Assembly: GCF_014642635.1 (NCBI RefSeq)
Contig: NZ_BMIQ01000006.1
Location: forward strand, 1-64,000
Reading direction: 5' to 3'
Origin: Aureimonas endophytica
GTDB taxonomy: Bacteria > Pseudomonadota > Alphaproteobacteria > Rhizobiales > Rhizobiaceae
Length of the DNA stretch: 64,000 nt
This document shows, in pieces, positions 22,697 through 32,661 of the stretch; positions within the stretch are counted from its first letter, which is position 1; every line of letters starts with the position of its first letter. The notes under the pieces were generated by a model. It made no database searches. It was not told the origin of the DNA and was given only the letters and a program-made list of their open reading frames with translations. The translations under genes and the position numbers were made by a program.

Positions 22697-25474
22697 ATGG
22701 CGACGGACGCGATGATCGACCCTCTGTCGTTTCTCGCCGGCGGAGGCGAGGCGGCGCGGATGATCCGCGCGCGCGACTGGACCGGTCATCCCCTCGGCGC
22801 GCCGGAGGTCTGGCCTTCGTCCCTCAAGGTCGCGCTCAGCCTCGTCCTCAACTCGCCGGAATCGATGATCCTGTCCTGGGGACCGGATCTCCACTTCTTC
22901 TTCAACGACGCCTATTTCCCGCTGCTCGGCCCGCGCCTGTCCTGGGCGATGGGCGCCCGGTTCGACGAGGTCTGGGCCGATGCCATGGCGCAGGCCCTGC
23001 CGATCATCGAGGCGGCGATGGCCGGCGAGAGCCGGCGCTTCGTCGACCTGCCCTGGAAGCTCGCCACCGATCGCGGCGCCGCCGATACGTGGTGGACCTT
23101 CTCCTATTCCCGCGTGCTCGAAGCGGACGGCTCGATCGCCGGCCTGTTCATCTTCACCAACGAGACCACCGAGGCGGTGCTGAACGCCGCCGCCGTGCGC
23201 GCCAATCTGGAGCGGCAGGAATTCCTGCTCGGCCTCGAAGGCCAGCTCCGCCTCCATTCCGATCCGGCACCCATCATCCTCGCCGCCGTCGCGGCTCTCG
23301 GCCGGCAGCTCGGCGCCCATCAGGTCGCCTATGCCGATGTTGACGAGTGCGGCGCCGTCGCGACGGTGGAATACGATTGGAACGACGGGCCGATCCCGAG
23401 CAATGCCGGGGCGCATCGCCTGGACGATTACGGGCCCGATTTCGCGGCGGACCTGCGCGCGGGCCGCCCTATCGTCGTTGCCGATATCAGCGCCGATCCG
23501 CGCACCGCCTCGCCGCTGTCGGCGGAGAGTTTCGAGCGCGCCTCGGTCGGCGCCTTCATGCTGGTGCCGATCGCCGACGACGGCCGCCTGAAGGCTGCCT
23601 TCTGCATCAATCAGGCCGCGCCCCGCGCCTGGACGGCGGCTGAACTGGCGCTGGCCCGCGACGCGGCCGATCGCACCTGGGCGACCATCGTGCGGGCGCG
23701 GGCCGACGCGGCGCTGCGCGAGAGCGAGGGGCGGCTGCGCTTCCTGGACGAGCTGGCGCGGGCGACGGCCGGGCTGGTGGAGGCCGACGCGCTTCTCACC
23801 ACCACGACGCGCATGGTCGCGACCCATATGGGCCTCTCGATCTGCGCCTATGCCGACATGGACGAGGACGAGGACGGCTTCACCATTCGGGGCGAATGGA
23901 CGGCGCCCGGCGCGCCGAGCCTTCTCGGCCATTTCCGGCTGCGGGATTTCGGCGAGGCGACGCATCGCCGGCTCGGCTCCGGCGAGACGCTGGTGATCGA
24001 CGACAGTCGCGCCGAACTTCCGCCGCAGGAGGCGGCGGCCTTCCAGGCCCTCGGCATCTCGGCCACGGTCTGCATGCCCCTCGTGAAGAACGGCCGCCTG
24101 ACGGCGCTGATGGCCGGCCATCGTCGCGAGGCGCATCGCTGGACGGCGGCGGAGATCGCCTTGATCCGCGAAGTCTCCGAACGGTCCTGGGCGCATATCG
24201 AGCGCGCCGGCGCCGCGGCCGAGCTGAAGGCGACGGCCGGCGCCCTCGCCGCGCTCAACGCCACGCTGGAGGAGCGCGTGCGCGCGCGGACGAGCGAGCT
24301 GATGCGGATCGAGGAAGTGCTGCGCCAGTCGCAGAAGATGGAGGCCGTCGGCCAGCTGACCGGCGGTCTCGCCCACGACTTCAACAATCTTCTCGCCGGC
24401 ATCTCGGGCAGTATCGAGCTGGTGGAAAGCCGTCTGGCGCAGGGCCGGGGGGACGAGGTCGCGCGCTATCTCGCCAATGCGATGGGCGCGACGAAGCGGG
24501 CCGCCGCGCTGACGCACCGGCTTCTCGCCTTCTCCCGCCGGCAGACCCTCGCGCCGAAGGCGACGGACATCAACCGCCTGGTGGCCGAGATGGCGGATCT
24601 GGTGCGGCGCACGGTCGGGCCGGCGATCGAGGTCGCGACCGCGACGGACGGAGAGCTCTGGCCCGTGCTCGCCGATCCGAACCAGCTCGAGAACGCGCTC
24701 CTCAACCTCTGCATCAACTCGCGCGACGCGATGCCGGATGGCGGCCGTCTGGTGGTGAGGACGGCCAATCTCGATCTCGGCCCCGATGCCGCCGCCGAGC
24801 GGCGGCTCGACCTGCCGCCCGGCCAATATGTCGTGCTGTCGGTGTCGGATGACGGCACCGGCATGTCGGCCGACGTGATCGAGAAGGCCTTCGACCCCTT
24901 CTTCACCACCAAGCCGATCGGCGTCGGCACCGGGCTCGGCCTGTCGATGATCTACGGCTTCGCCCAGCAGTCGGGAGGGCAGGCGCGCATCGAATCGACG
25001 CAGGGCCGAGGCACCACCGTCTCGATCGTCCTGCCGCGCCATCACAGCCCGGAAGCCCTCGCCGAGGACGTGCGGGCGGCGCCCGCCCAACCGATGGCGA
25101 AGGCGAGCGAGACGATCCTCGTCATCGACGACGAGCCGCTGATCCGCATGCTGATCGTCGATGTGGTGCAGGATCTCGGCTATGTGGCGATCGAGGCCGG
25201 CGACGGGCCGGAAGGCATGGAGGTGCTGCGCTCGGCCCAGCATCTCGACCTGCTGATCACCGATGTCGGCCTGCCGAACGGCATGAACGGCCGGCAGGTG
25301 GCGGATGCGGCCCGCGAGCTGCGGCCCGATCTGAAGGTGCTCTTCGTCACCGGCTATGCCGAGACGGCGGTTCTCGGCCACGGCCATCTCGCCCCCGGCA
25401 TGGAGGTGATGACCAAGCCCTTCCAGATGGAGGAGCTCGGCCGGCGCATCGAGACGCTGATCGCGCGCGGCTGA
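22697..25474 (+). CDS. soluble hybrid histidine kinase (PAS-GAF-GAF-HisKA-HATPase-REC)
   Basis: 925 aa from ATG 22697 (GTG 22676 also open). Order: PAS-like domain (about 20-165, [19 protein letters not shown] type), two GAF domains (about 185-340 and 360-510) that resemble each other, a coiled coil, HisKA with the phosphorylated His in GLAHDFNN (H560), HATPase with [10 protein letters not shown] and GTGLGLSM, and a C-terminal receiver with D856 in LLITDVGLP. No membrane segments, so it senses a cytoplasmic signal. No partner response regulator is adjacent. Confidence 0.9.
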   Translation: MATDAMIDPLSFLAGGGEAARMIRARDWTGHPLGAPEVWPSSLKVALSLVLNSPESMILSWGPDLHFFFNDAYFPLLGPRLSWAMGARFDEVWADAMAQALPIIEAAMAGESRRFVDLPWKLATDRGAADTWWTFSYSRVLEADGSIAGLFIFTNETTEAVLNAAAVRANLERQEFLLGLEGQLRLHSDPAPIILAAVAALGRQLGAHQVAYADVDECGAVATVEYDWNDGPIPSNAGAHRLDDYGPDFAADLRAGRPIVVADISADPRTASPLSAESFERASVGAFMLVPIADDGRLKAAFCINQAAPRAWTAAELALARDAADRTWATIVRARADAALRESEGRLRFLDELARATAGLVEADALLTTTTRMVATHMGLSICAYADMDEDEDGFTIRGEWTAPGAPSLLGHFRLRDFGEATHRRLGSGETLVIDDSRAELPPQEAAAFQALGISATVCMPLVKNGRLTALMAGHRREAHRWTAAEIALIREVSERSWAHIERAGAAAELKATAGALAALNATLEERVRARTSELMRIEEVLRQSQKMEAVGQLTGGLAHDFNNLLAGISGSIELVESRLAQGRGDEVARYLANAMGATKRAAALTHRLLAFSRRQTLAPKATDINRLVAEMADLVRRTVGPAIEVATATDGELWPVLADPNQLENALLNLCINSRDAMPDGGRLVVRTANLDLGPDAAAERRLDLPPGQYVVLSVSDDGTGMSADVIEKAFDPFFTTKPIGVGTGLGLSMIYGFAQQSGGQARIESTQGRGTTVSIVLPRHHSPEALAEDVRAAPAQPMAKASETILVIDDEPLIRMLIVDVVQDLGYVAIEAGDGPEGMEVLRSAQHLDLLITDVGLPNGMNGRQVADAARELRPDLKVLFVTGYAETAVLGHGHLAPGMEVMTKPFQMEELGRRIETLIARG

Positions 25475-25486
25475 CCGGCGCCGGCA

Positions 25487-25759
25487 TCAGGTCTCGGCGA
25501 GGTCGTCCAGCGGACAGGGCACGCCCTCGCGCTCGCATTTGCGGCGATAGCTCGCCACCCAGAAGGCGGGATTCTTGTGCTCGGCTTCGAGCCGGGCGAT
25601 CAGCGTCTCGAAGAAGCGCCGCTTCGCCTCGCCGCTGCCGGAATGCGGAAAGGAATCCTTCTCCATCTTGGTCATGGAGCAGCCGATGCAGCGGCCCTGG
25701 CGCTTGTACTTGCAGATGTCGATGCAGGGCGACGGCGCATCGGCGAAGGGATCGGACAT
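25487..25759 (-). CDS. DUF1289 protein
   Basis: 90 aa. The conserved Cys pattern is present: SPCIDICKY, then GRCIGCSMT, typical of DUF1289 (probable Fe-S or zinc site). The C-terminal half has further Cys (RRKCEREGVPCPLDDL). ATG 25759 is chosen by the family start. It is a paralogue of the next upstream gene, 32 bases away. Confidence 0.8.
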   Translation of the reverse strand: MSDPFADAPSPCIDICKYKRQGRCIGCSMTKMEKDSFPHSGSGEAKRRFFETLIARLEAEHKNPAFWVASYRRKCEREGVPCPLDDLAET

Positions 25760-25791
25760 CGCGGGTTCCTCGAAGCGGGACGGCGACCGCC

Positions 25792-26082
25792 TCAGGCGGC
25801 GCGGTCGAGACCGTCCGGCTGTTCCAGCTTGTCGAGCGGACAATCCGCCGCCTTCTTGAGGCAGCGGCGGCGATACATGCGCGACCAATAGGCGTAGCGA
25901 TCGCGCGCCACCAGCCGCTCGCGCAGCATCTCGAAGAAGGGGCGGCGTTCCGCCTTGCCCTTCAGCCGCTTGAAGCGCTTCTTTTCCGGCTTCGTCATCT
26001 GGCAGCCGATGCAGCGGCCCTCGTCGCGGAACTTGCAGACGCTGATGCAGGGAGAAGGCGCCTTGGCCCAGGTCTTCGCCAT
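25792..26082 (-). CDS. DUF1289 protein, second paralogue
   Basis: 96 aa. Same architecture as the neighbour: SPCISVCKF, GRCIGCQMT, then a basic middle and RRRCLKKAADCPLDKLE. The paired C-terminal Cys/PLD motif is shared only by these two copies in the window, marking a local duplication. It follows the DUF1178 gene by 4 bases. Confidence 0.8.
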   Translation of the reverse strand: MAKTWAKAPSPCISVCKFRDEGRCIGCQMTKPEKKRFKRLKGKAERRPFFEMLRERLVARDRYAYWSRMYRRRCLKKAADCPLDKLEQPDGLDRAA

Positions 26083-26086
26083 AGGG

Positions 26087-26506
26087 TCAGTTCTTGTCTT
26101 CCGGGAGGGGCGGCAGCGGCAGGGCGGCGATGCCCTCCTCCGCCAGGCTCTTCACTTCGGGCGGCGTCGCCTCGCCATAGATGCCGCGCGCCTGCGACTC
26201 GCCATAATGGATGCGCCGCGCCTCTTCCGCGAAGCGCGGGCCGACATATTCGGACCGGGCGCGCATCTCGCGGGCGAGATCCTGGAGGCGCGCCAGCGCC
26301 GCCGCCGCATCCGCCGACGGCGCGGGCGCGGCCTCGCGCGTGCCGGAGACGGCGGGCGCCATCAGGCCCTTGTGCACCTCGCTCGAACCGCAGGCCGGAC
26401 AGGCGACGAGCTTCAGCTGGCGCTGGCGCTCGAAGTCCTCGCTCGATCGGAACCAGCCGTCGAAGGCATGGTCCGCCGGCTCGCAGCGCAGGGAATAGGT
26501 GATCAC
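26087..26506 (-). CDS. DUF1178 family protein
   Basis: 139 aa from GTG 26506 (family start 'MITYSLRC'). Typical DUF1178 features: CEPADHAFDGWF, a CPACGSSEV zinc-ribbon-like pair, and the C-terminal YVGPRFAEEARRIHYGE block. The GTG overlaps the nitrilase stop (GTGA). Function unknown. Confidence 0.85.
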   Translation of the reverse strand: MITYSLRCEPADHAFDGWFRSSEDFERQRQLKLVACPACGSSEVHKGLMAPAVSGTREAAPAPSADAAAALARLQDLAREMRARSEYVGPRFAEEARRIHYGESQARGIYGEATPPEVKSLAEEGIAALPLPPLPEDKN

Positions 26507-27378
26507 TCGGCGGCCTCGGACCGGCTCTCCGCAGGCCGCGCCGCCGGAAGCTCGAACTCGCGGGCGTTCTTCAGATTGGGAATCTTCGCCCGCGCATCCG
26601 CCACCGCAGCCGTGTCGATCCGCGCCAGCGCGATGCCCGGCTCGGCGCCGTCGACCTCGGCGAGGACGCGGCCCCAGGGATCGATGACGATCGAATGGCC
26701 GTAGGTCTCGCGGCCGTCCTCGTGCACGCCGCCCTGGGCCGCCGCGACGACGAAGGCGCCGTTCTCGATCGCCCGGGCGCGCAGGAGCACATGCCAATGC
26801 GCCTCGCCCGTCTGCCGCGTGAAGGCGGCGGGGGCGGTGAGGATCTCGGCGCCCGCCAGGGCCTCGGCCCGGAAGAGCTGGGGAAAGCGCATGTCGTAGC
26901 AGACGCCGAAGCCGAGCCGCGCCGGCCCGTCCGCGAAGGCGAGATCGGCGACGACGGCGCGCGCGCCCGGCCGATAGGTGCGCGATTCGCGCCAGCTCTC
27001 CCCGCCGGCGAGATCGACGTCGAACATGTGGATCTTGTCGTAGCTGGCGGCGGTCGAGCCGTCCGGCCGGAAGAGGACCGAACGATTGGCGACCTTGCCG
27101 TCGGACAGGAGCACCGCGACCGAGCCGATATGGAGATGGACGCCATGCGTCCGCGCAAGGTCGGCGCCCGCCCGCAGCACCGGGTCCTCCGCCTCCGGCC
27201 GGATCACCGCCATCAGCGCCGCGCGGTCGCGCTGCACGAGCCCGGTCATTTCCGGCGTCTGGAGATAGGTCGCGCCCTGCCCCGCCGCCTCGGCGACGAG
27301 TTCGTGCAACGTGGCGATGTTGCGCTCCGGCTCGGTGCCGGAACGCATCTGGAGAACGGCGGCGGTGAGAACGGTCAT
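26503..27378 (-). CDS. carbon-nitrogen hydrolase (nitrilase family)
   Basis: 291 aa. The nitrilase triad is visible: E43 (TPEMTG), K116 ([10 protein letters not shown]) and C161 ([13 protein letters not shown]). Sequence pattern fits the Nit1/Nit2 type (omega-amidase or deaminated-glutathione amidase), which repair side products of transaminases; choice between them is not possible by eye. It lies between grxC and DUF1178, a conserved rhizobial order. Confidence 0.9.
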   Translation of the reverse strand: MTVLTAAVLQMRSGTEPERNIATLHELVAEAAGQGATYLQTPEMTGLVQRDRAALMAVIRPEAEDPVLRAGADLARTHGVHLHIGSVAVLLSDGKVANRSVLFRPDGSTAASYDKIHMFDVDLAGGESWRESRTYRPGARAVVADLAFADGPARLGFGVCYDMRFPQLFRAEALAGAEILTAPAAFTRQTGEAHWHVLLRARAIENGAFVVAAAQGGVHEDGRETYGHSIVIDPWGRVLAEVDGAEPGIALARIDTAAVADARAKIPNLKNAREFELPAARPAESRSEAAE

Positions 27379-27387
27379 CGACGCCCC

Positions 27388-27645
27388 TCAGGCCGCGAGC
27401 AGCGGATCGAGCTCGCCCGCCTGATCGAGCGCGTAGAGATCGTCGCAGCCGCCGACATGGCGCTCGCCGATGAAGATCTGCGGAAAGGTGGTGCGGCCCC
27501 GCGCCCGCTGCGTCATCTCGGCGCGCAGGTCGGGCGAAAAGGTCGCGTCCTTTTCCTCGAAGGCGACGCCCTTCTTTTCGAGCAGTTGCTTGGCGCGCGC
27601 GCAATAGCCGCAAAGCGCGCGCGTATAGATCGTGACCTCGGCCAT
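27388..27645 (-). CDS. grxC: glutaredoxin 3
   Basis: 85 aa. Dithiol glutaredoxin with active site CGYC (C12-C15), the cis-Pro segment TTFPQIF and the glutathione-binding GGCDDL. Reduces disulfides with glutathione. ATG 27645 is the family start; the frame continues upstream into the ComF gene as a shadow. Confidence 0.93.
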   Translation of the reverse strand: MAEVTIYTRALCGYCARAKQLLEKKGVAFEEKDATFSPDLRAEMTQRARGRTTFPQIFIGERHVGGCDDLYALDQAGELDPLLAA

Positions 27646-27688
27646 GATGCTCACCGCAGACAAATATCCCCAGCATATGGACGCATGG

Positions 27689-28429
27689 CTATGTTCCCGC
27701 AACCCTTGCGAAGACGAGGACGTCGACAGACGCCGCACCACCGCGCCGCAGCGCCAGCGTCGCGGCCTCGACCGTCGCCCCGGTGGTGAAGACATCGTCG
27801 ACGAGAAGGATGCGCCGCCCTGCGATGCGGGGGCGCTGGCTGTCCGGCACGCGGAAGGCGCCGCGCACGTTCTCCTGGCGCTGCGCCCGGCCGAGCCCGA
27901 CCTGCCGGCGCGTCGCGCGGGCGCGGACGAGGAGCTGCGGCGCGAAGGGGCGGCCGGCCCTGCGCGCCACCAGCCGGGCGAGTTCGGCCGACTGGTTGAA
28001 GCGCCGCCGGAGAAGACGGAAGCGGTGAAGCGGCACGGGCACGACGAGATCGGCCTCGGCCAGAAGTTCGGCCCCGGCCCGCGCCATCCAGCCGGCCAGC
28101 ATCGGAGAGAGATCGGTGCGATCCGCATATTTCAGCCCCGCCGCCAGCCGGCCGGACGCATCGCCGTAAAGCACGGCGGCGCGCAGGCGGTCGTAGCGCG
28201 GCGGGGCGGCGATGGCCGCCGGCGACAGGGCGCCCTCGCCCATCTCCTCGGCGAAGGGCGTGCCGAGCCGGGCGCAATAGGGCCGCTCGATGAAGACGAG
28301 GCCCGTCCAGCAGGCGGGACAGAGGGCATGGGCGCGCGCGACGGGCGTGCGGCACAGAGCGCAATGGGGCGGAAACAGTCCGTCGCCGAGCCCGGTCATG
28401 ATAGAGCGAAGGCCGAATCGCAGTTCCAT
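27689..28429 (-). CDS. comF: ComF family phosphoribosyltransferase-like protein
   Basis: 246 aa. An N-terminal zinc finger (C23, C26, C37, C40) precedes a type I PRTase domain with the PRPP loop ILLVDDVFTTGAT. Related to ComF/GntX, linked to DNA uptake in competent bacteria, but widespread in non-competent ones. 43 bases upstream of grxC; divergent from the methyltransferase gene. Confidence 0.9.
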   Translation of the reverse strand: MELRFGLRSIMTGLGDGLFPPHCALCRTPVARAHALCPACWTGLVFIERPYCARLGTPFAEEMGEGALSPAAIAAPPRYDRLRAAVLYGDASGRLAAGLKYADRTDLSPMLAGWMARAGAELLAEADLVVPVPLHRFRLLRRRFNQSAELARLVARRAGRPFAPQLLVRARATRRQVGLGRAQRQENVRGAFRVPDSQRPRIAGRRILLVDDVFTTGATVEAATLALRRGGAASVDVLVFARVAGT

Positions 28430-28501
28430 TTCCCTTCGCGCCCAAGCTCCTCGATGCCTTCACGCCTTGACGATAAAGCCGCCCCGGTCAGCTACAAGCC
28501 C

Positions 28502-29428
28502 ATGCCGAGCGCAAGCGACGATTCCTCCCCGCCGGGCGGCGCCCAGACGCTGTTCGACCGCGACCTTCTCGACCGGCGGCGCCTGCGGGCGCTCGCCGCC
28601 GGCGACACGGGCGCGCGCTATCTCCTGAAGGCGATCGGCGCCGAGCTCGCCGAGCGCCTGTCGCTGGTCGAGCGGCGCTTCGCCGAGGCGGCGGAGATCG
28701 GCGGTCATACCGGCGAGACCGCCGCGCTTCTCCAGGCAGGCGGCCAGATCGATCGTCTCCTGCGGGTCGAGCGCCATGCCGATCTTCTGGCGGACTGGCC
28801 GGGCGGGCTCGTCGGCGACGACGAGGCCTTGCCGCTTCCCGAGAACGGGCTCGATCTCGTCGTCTCGCCGCTCGCCCTCCACCTCACCAACGACACGCCC
28901 GGCGCGCTCATCCAGATCCGCCGGGCGCTGCGGCCGGACGGGCTGTTTCTCGGCGCGGCGCTCGGCGGCGACACCTTGAGCGAGTTGCGGGCGGCGCTGA
29001 TCGGCGCCGAGGCGGAGCTGACGGGCGGCGTCTCGCCGCGCGTCGCGCCCTTCATCGACGTGCGCGACGCGGGCGCGCTCCTGCAACGCGCCGGCTTCGC
29101 ACTGCCCGTCACCGATCAGGACCGGATCACCGTGCGCTACGATTCGATGTTCGAGCTGATGCGCGATCTTCGGGCGATGGGCATGACCAACATGCTGCGC
29201 GAGCGCAGCCGCCGCCCCGCGACGCGCGGCCTGTTCCTTCGCGCGGCGGCGCTCTATGCTGAGCGCTTCGCCGATGCCGATGGACGCGTCCGCGCCACCT
29301 TCGACATCGTCTACATGTCCGGCTGGAAGCCGCATGAGAGCCAGCAGAAGCCCCTGCGGCCGGGTTCGGCGAAGACGCGGCTCGCCGACGCGCTGCGCGA
29401 CCGCTCCGGCGAGTCCGGCGCGGGCTGA
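28502..29428 (+). CDS. SAM-dependent methyltransferase, NDUFAF5/BioC-like
   Basis: 308 aa from ATG 28502 (28454 also open). It begins with the FDRDLLDRRRLRALA segment typical of the alphaproteobacterial group next to comF. The middle has a degenerate SAM site and the DLVVSPLALHLTNDTPGALIQIRR motif; the C-terminus KTRLADALRDRS is family-typical. Relatives include NDUFAF5, a complex I assembly factor; substrate here is inferred only. Confidence 0.85.
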   Translation: MPSASDDSSPPGGAQTLFDRDLLDRRRLRALAAGDTGARYLLKAIGAELAERLSLVERRFAEAAEIGGHTGETAALLQAGGQIDRLLRVERHADLLADWPGGLVGDDEALPLPENGLDLVVSPLALHLTNDTPGALIQIRRALRPDGLFLGAALGGDTLSELRAALIGAEAELTGGVSPRVAPFIDVRDAGALLQRAGFALPVTDQDRITVRYDSMFELMRDLRAMGMTNMLRERSRRPATRGLFLRAAALYAERFADADGRVRATFDIVYMSGWKPHESQQKPLRPGSAKTRLADALRDRSGESGAG

Positions 29429-29435
29429 CGCCGCT

Positions 29436-29615
29436 TCAGGGCGTGAAGGCGGCGGCGATCCGGCCGAACGTGTCGGTCACGCCGGAGCTGACCGCCGGCA
29501 TGCCGGCGATGATCGCCACGGCCATGGCGGCGGCGATGAGGCCGTATTCGAGCGCGACGGCCGCGCGCTCGGAATCGGCGAAGCGGCGCAGTTTCGTGAT
29601 CTGGCGTTTCACCAT
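29436..29615 (-). CDS. Flp-family type IVb pilin
   Basis: 59 aa. A short basic leader is followed by the Flp/Fap motif ERAAVALEYGLIAAAMAVAI, with the Glu-Tyr pair typical of prepilin cleavage and assembly, and one hydrophobic helix. Major subunit of Tad pili in other systems. The start overlaps the stop of the upstream small protein (TGATG). No tad/cpa assembly gene is in the window. Confidence 0.85.
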   Translation of the reverse strand: MVKRQITKLRRFADSERAAVALEYGLIAAAMAVAIIAGMPAVSSGVTDTFGRIAAAFTP

Positions 29616-29932
29616 CAGCGGCAGGCTCCGCGTTCGGTCCCGTCGGGGAACATCAGGCAGGGACCCTGGTCGAGACGGCTCGCATCCGCCCATTCGAGCC
29701 CCTGGCGCTCGGGCGCTGGAGCGATCGAACCCGTCATCGTCGCATCGAGATCGGGGGCGACCTCGGCCCCGTGATTGCGCCGGTCGATGTCCGGCAGAAC
29801 GATCAGCGCCAGGGCGGCGGCGATCGAGCCGAACAGCAGCCCCGCGCGCGCCAACCCCGCCGCCGCATCCGCCAGCGAGCCGAAGCCTTTCCCGCGCCGT
29901 CTTCCCATCGCCATTCGCATGACCGGCCCCAT
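29615..29932 (-). CDS. small single-pass membrane protein coupled to the Flp pilin
   Basis: 105 aa from ATG 29932 (other Met at 29974 and 29920). A basic N-terminus precedes one membrane helix (about 27-48, LFGSIAAALALIVLPDI) and a periplasmic tail with two Cys (GPCLMFPDGTERGAC). No family recognised. Its TGA overlaps the pilin ATG, so the two are co-translated and may act together. Confidence 0.6.
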   Translation of the reverse strand: MGPVMRMAMGRRRGKGFGSLADAAAGLARAGLLFGSIAAALALIVLPDIDRRNHGAEVAPDLDATMTGSIAPAPERQGLEWADASRLDQGPCLMFPDGTERGACR

Positions 29933-30054
29933 CGTCGCATGCCATATCCGCCCGATCGGCGGTTTCGGCGACAATCGTCGGCGAGCCGTGAAGAAGCCCT
30001 TAAGCGCCCGGAGCGGTCTTTACCGGCGGTTTGCCGAGGCGGCTCTCGCGCAAC

Positions 30055-30465
30055 TCAGCCGAGGAGATCGACCAGGAAGGGGATCAGCGGCGCGTCGGCC
30101 GGCGGCATGGGCAGGTCGCGCAGAGCGCTCGCCCGCAGCCAGCGCAGCCTCTGCCCTTCGCGCGGCTGCGGAATGCCCTGGTAGCGCCGGCACACGTAGA
30201 GCGGCATAAGTAGATGAAATGTCTCGTATTCGTGGCTCGCGAAGGTCAGCGGCGCGAGGCAGGCGGCCTGCGTCTCGATGCCGAGTTCCTCGCGCAGCTC
30301 GCGGATCAAGGAGGCTTCGGGCGTCTCGCCGGGCTCCAGTTTGCCGCCCGGAAACTCCCAAAGGCCGGCCAGCGACTTGCCGGCAGGCCGCTCGGCGACG
30401 AGCACGCGGCCGTCGGTATCCACGAGCGCGCAGGCGGTGACGAGGACGAGTTTCTTCGCGGTCAT
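30055..30465 (-). CDS. mutT: 8-oxo-dGTP diphosphatase (MutT)
   Basis: 136 aa. Complete Nudix box GX5EX7REUXEEXG at residues 41-62. Hydrolyses 8-oxo-dGTP to prevent A-C transversions. Length and LWEFPGGK phrase fit MutT proper. Last gene of the PPIase-argJ-GNAT-mutT run. Confidence 0.92.
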   Translation of the reverse strand: MTAKKLVLVTACALVDTDGRVLVAERPAGKSLAGLWEFPGGKLEPGETPEASLIRELREELGIETQAACLAPLTFASHEYETFHLLMPLYVCRRYQGIPQPREGQRLRWLRASALRDLPMPPADAPLIPFLVDLLG

Positions 30466-30526
30466 GGTGAACCCGTTCTGAACGCCACGCGGCGCGGGGC
30501 ACGGAGGGCGAAAGGTTTCGGTCCGG

Positions 30527-31282
30527 TCAGGCCGGCGGCGCGCGATAGGCGTAGCGATAGGCTTCGCGGAAGCCGAGCCCGCGATAGAGCGCGAGCCCGG
30601 CGGCGTTCGCCGCCTCGACCTGCAGCCAGCCGATCCGCGCCCCCTTCAGCAGCGTGTAGCGCAGCGCGTTGGCCACGAGATCGCGGGCGATGCCCTGGCG
30701 CCGCCAGCCTTCGGCGACGGCGACATCGAGAACGCCGGCGAGGTCGTTGTCCTGGATGGCGAAGGCGACGGCCACCGGCGTCTTTTCCGCCGCTTCCTGC
30801 ACGAAGAAGGCGGCCGGCGGCTGGATGGCGGAGAGCACCTCCAGGAGGCCCGCGCCTTCGCCGGGCGCGCGTCCGTGGACGCCGAGGCTCGCCGCGACGT
30901 AGCGCGCCGGATCGCGCCCCGGGATGCGCTCCATCGCGACGTTGAGATCGAGCGTCGCGAGCTCGGCGGTCAGGACGAGGCTTTCGCCGAAGACCGACCA
31001 GCCCTTCTCGTCGAGATGGTCGATCAGCGCCTGCGGCGCCAGCGGCGACTGGCGGAAGATGAAGGGCCGGCCGAAATCCTCGAACCGCGCCCGCGCCCGC
31101 TCGATCCGCGCCTCGATCTCCAGATGGTCGGACGGGTCGAGCGGATTGACCGAGTTCAGGCGCTTGGCCGGAAAGCCGCTCGTCAGCCGCACCGCCCAGG
31201 TGCCGTCATAGACGGTCGAGGTCGCCGGAAAGGCCCGGAAGCTTGCCGCTTCCAGCCTCCGGACGATCGCCAGCCGGTTCAT
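30527..31282 (-). CDS. GNAT family N-acetyltransferase
   Basis: 251 aa. The C-terminal GNAT domain has the acetyl-CoA site VAEGWRRQGIARDLVANAL and the closing NAAGLALYRGLGFREAYRY. The N-terminal half resembles the partner domain of double-GNAT proteins found beside argJ in Rhizobiales. It starts 4 bases after the argJ stop. Substrate unknown. Confidence 0.88.
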   Translation of the reverse strand: MNRLAIVRRLEAASFRAFPATSTVYDGTWAVRLTSGFPAKRLNSVNPLDPSDHLEIEARIERARARFEDFGRPFIFRQSPLAPQALIDHLDEKGWSVFGESLVLTAELATLDLNVAMERIPGRDPARYVAASLGVHGRAPGEGAGLLEVLSAIQPPAAFFVQEAAEKTPVAVAFAIQDNDLAGVLDVAVAEGWRRQGIARDLVANALRYTLLKGARIGWLQVEAANAAGLALYRGLGFREAYRYAYRAPPA

Positions 31283-31286
31283 GTCC

Positions 31287-32519
31287 TCAGCTTCGGTAAT
31301 CGCCGTTGATCTCCACATAGGCCTTGGTGAGGTCGCAGCTATAGACGGTCCAGCGCCCGTTGCCGAGGCCGAGATCGGCCGTGACGCGGATCTCGTCGCG
31401 TTGCATCTCGGCCGAGGCCGCCGCCTCGTCGTAGGACGGGTCGCGCTCGCCCTCATGCGCGACGCGCACGTCGCCGAAGGCGATCGTCAGGCGGTCGCGA
31501 TCGGCCGGCTCGCCGGACTTGCCGACCGCCATTACGACGCGCCCCCAATTGGCGTCCTCGCCGGCCACCGCCGTCTTCACCAGCGGCGAATTGGCGATGG
31601 ACAGCGCGATGCGCCTGGCGGAGGCGTCGCTCACCGCCCCCGTCACCGTCACCTGGATCTCCTTGCGGGCCCCCTCGCCGTCGCGCGCCACCTGCCGGGC
31701 GAGGTCGAGGAGAAGGTCGGACAGGGCGGCGCGGAACTCGCCGAGCGCCTCATCCTCGGCCGTCTCGATCCGGCGGTGGCCGGCGGCGCCCGTCGCGAAG
31801 AGGAGCAGCGTATCGGAGGTCGAGGTGTCGGAATCGACGGTGACGGAATTGAAGCTCGGCTCGACCGCCGCCGAGAGCATCGCCTGGAGCGCCTCGGGCG
31901 CGATGGCCGCGTCGGTCGCGACGAAGGACAGCATCGTCGCCATGTCGGGCGCGATCATGCCGGCGCCCTTGGCGATGCCGTTGATCGTCACCTCGGCCTC
32001 GCCGAGCCGGACGCGCCGCGTCGCAACCTTCGGATAGGTGTCGGTGGTCATGATCGCCTCGGCCGCCTCGCGCCAGGAACCGCCCTTGGCGGCGGGCACG
32101 AGACCGGCGAGGAGGCCAGAGAATTTCGAGGCGTCGAGCGGCTCGCCGATGACCCCGGTCGAGGCGAGGAACACCTCACCGGGCGCGCAGCCGACTGCCG
32201 CCGCCGCCGCCTCGGCGGTAAGCGCCGTGGACTCGCGGCCCTTGCGGCCGGTGAAGGCATTGGCGTTGCCGGAATTCACCACCACGGCGCGGGCCTTGCC
32301 GCCGGGAAGATTGGCGCGGCAGAAATCGACCGGCGCCGAGGGGCAGCGCGACTTGGTGAAGACGCCGGCGACGCTCGTGCCCTCGTCCAGCACCATCAGC
32401 ATCACGTCGGTACGGCCGCGATACTTGATGCCGGCCGCGGCGGTGGCGATCCGCAGGCCACGGATCTCGGGCATGGCCGGATAGGTCTTCGGCGCCAGCG
32501 GCGAGACGGGGTGCGACAT
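31287..32519 (-). CDS. argJ: bifunctional ornithine acetyltransferase/N-acetylglutamate synthase
   Basis: 410 aa. ArgJ recycles the acetyl group between N-acetylornithine and glutamate. The autocleavage/nucleophile Thr is in [14 protein letters not shown] (T195). Also seen: [14 protein letters not shown] and [14 protein letters not shown] 32519 starts the family sequence [12 protein letters not shown] second acetyl-CoA route (bifunctional) is typical but cannot be confirmed here. Confidence 0.95.
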   Translation of the reverse strand: MSHPVSPLAPKTYPAMPEIRGLRIATAAAGIKYRGRTDVMLMVLDEGTSVAGVFTKSRCPSAPVDFCRANLPGGKARAVVVNSGNANAFTGRKGRESTALTAEAAAAAVGCAPGEVFLASTGVIGEPLDASKFSGLLAGLVPAAKGGSWREAAEAIMTTDTYPKVATRRVRLGEAEVTINGIAKGAGMIAPDMATMLSFVATDAAIAPEALQAMLSAAVEPSFNSVTVDSDTSTSDTLLLFATGAAGHRRIETAEDEALGEFRAALSDLLLDLARQVARDGEGARKEIQVTVTGAVSDASARRIALSIANSPLVKTAVAGEDANWGRVVMAVGKSGEPADRDRLTIAFGDVRVAHEGERDPSYDEAAASAEMQRDEIRVTADLGLGNGRWTVYSCDLTKAYVEINGDYRS

Positions 32520-32661
32520 GGGGCGGGCTCCTCGAAGCAGCGTCGATCCGCCGCTCCTCTGCCCGACCCGCCTGTCACCTGCAAGGGGGCGCCGCGCGGC
32601 GCCGGCTCGACCTGGGACGATCGGCGGCACATGCCGCCGACCGGAAGCGGGCGATCGGCGC

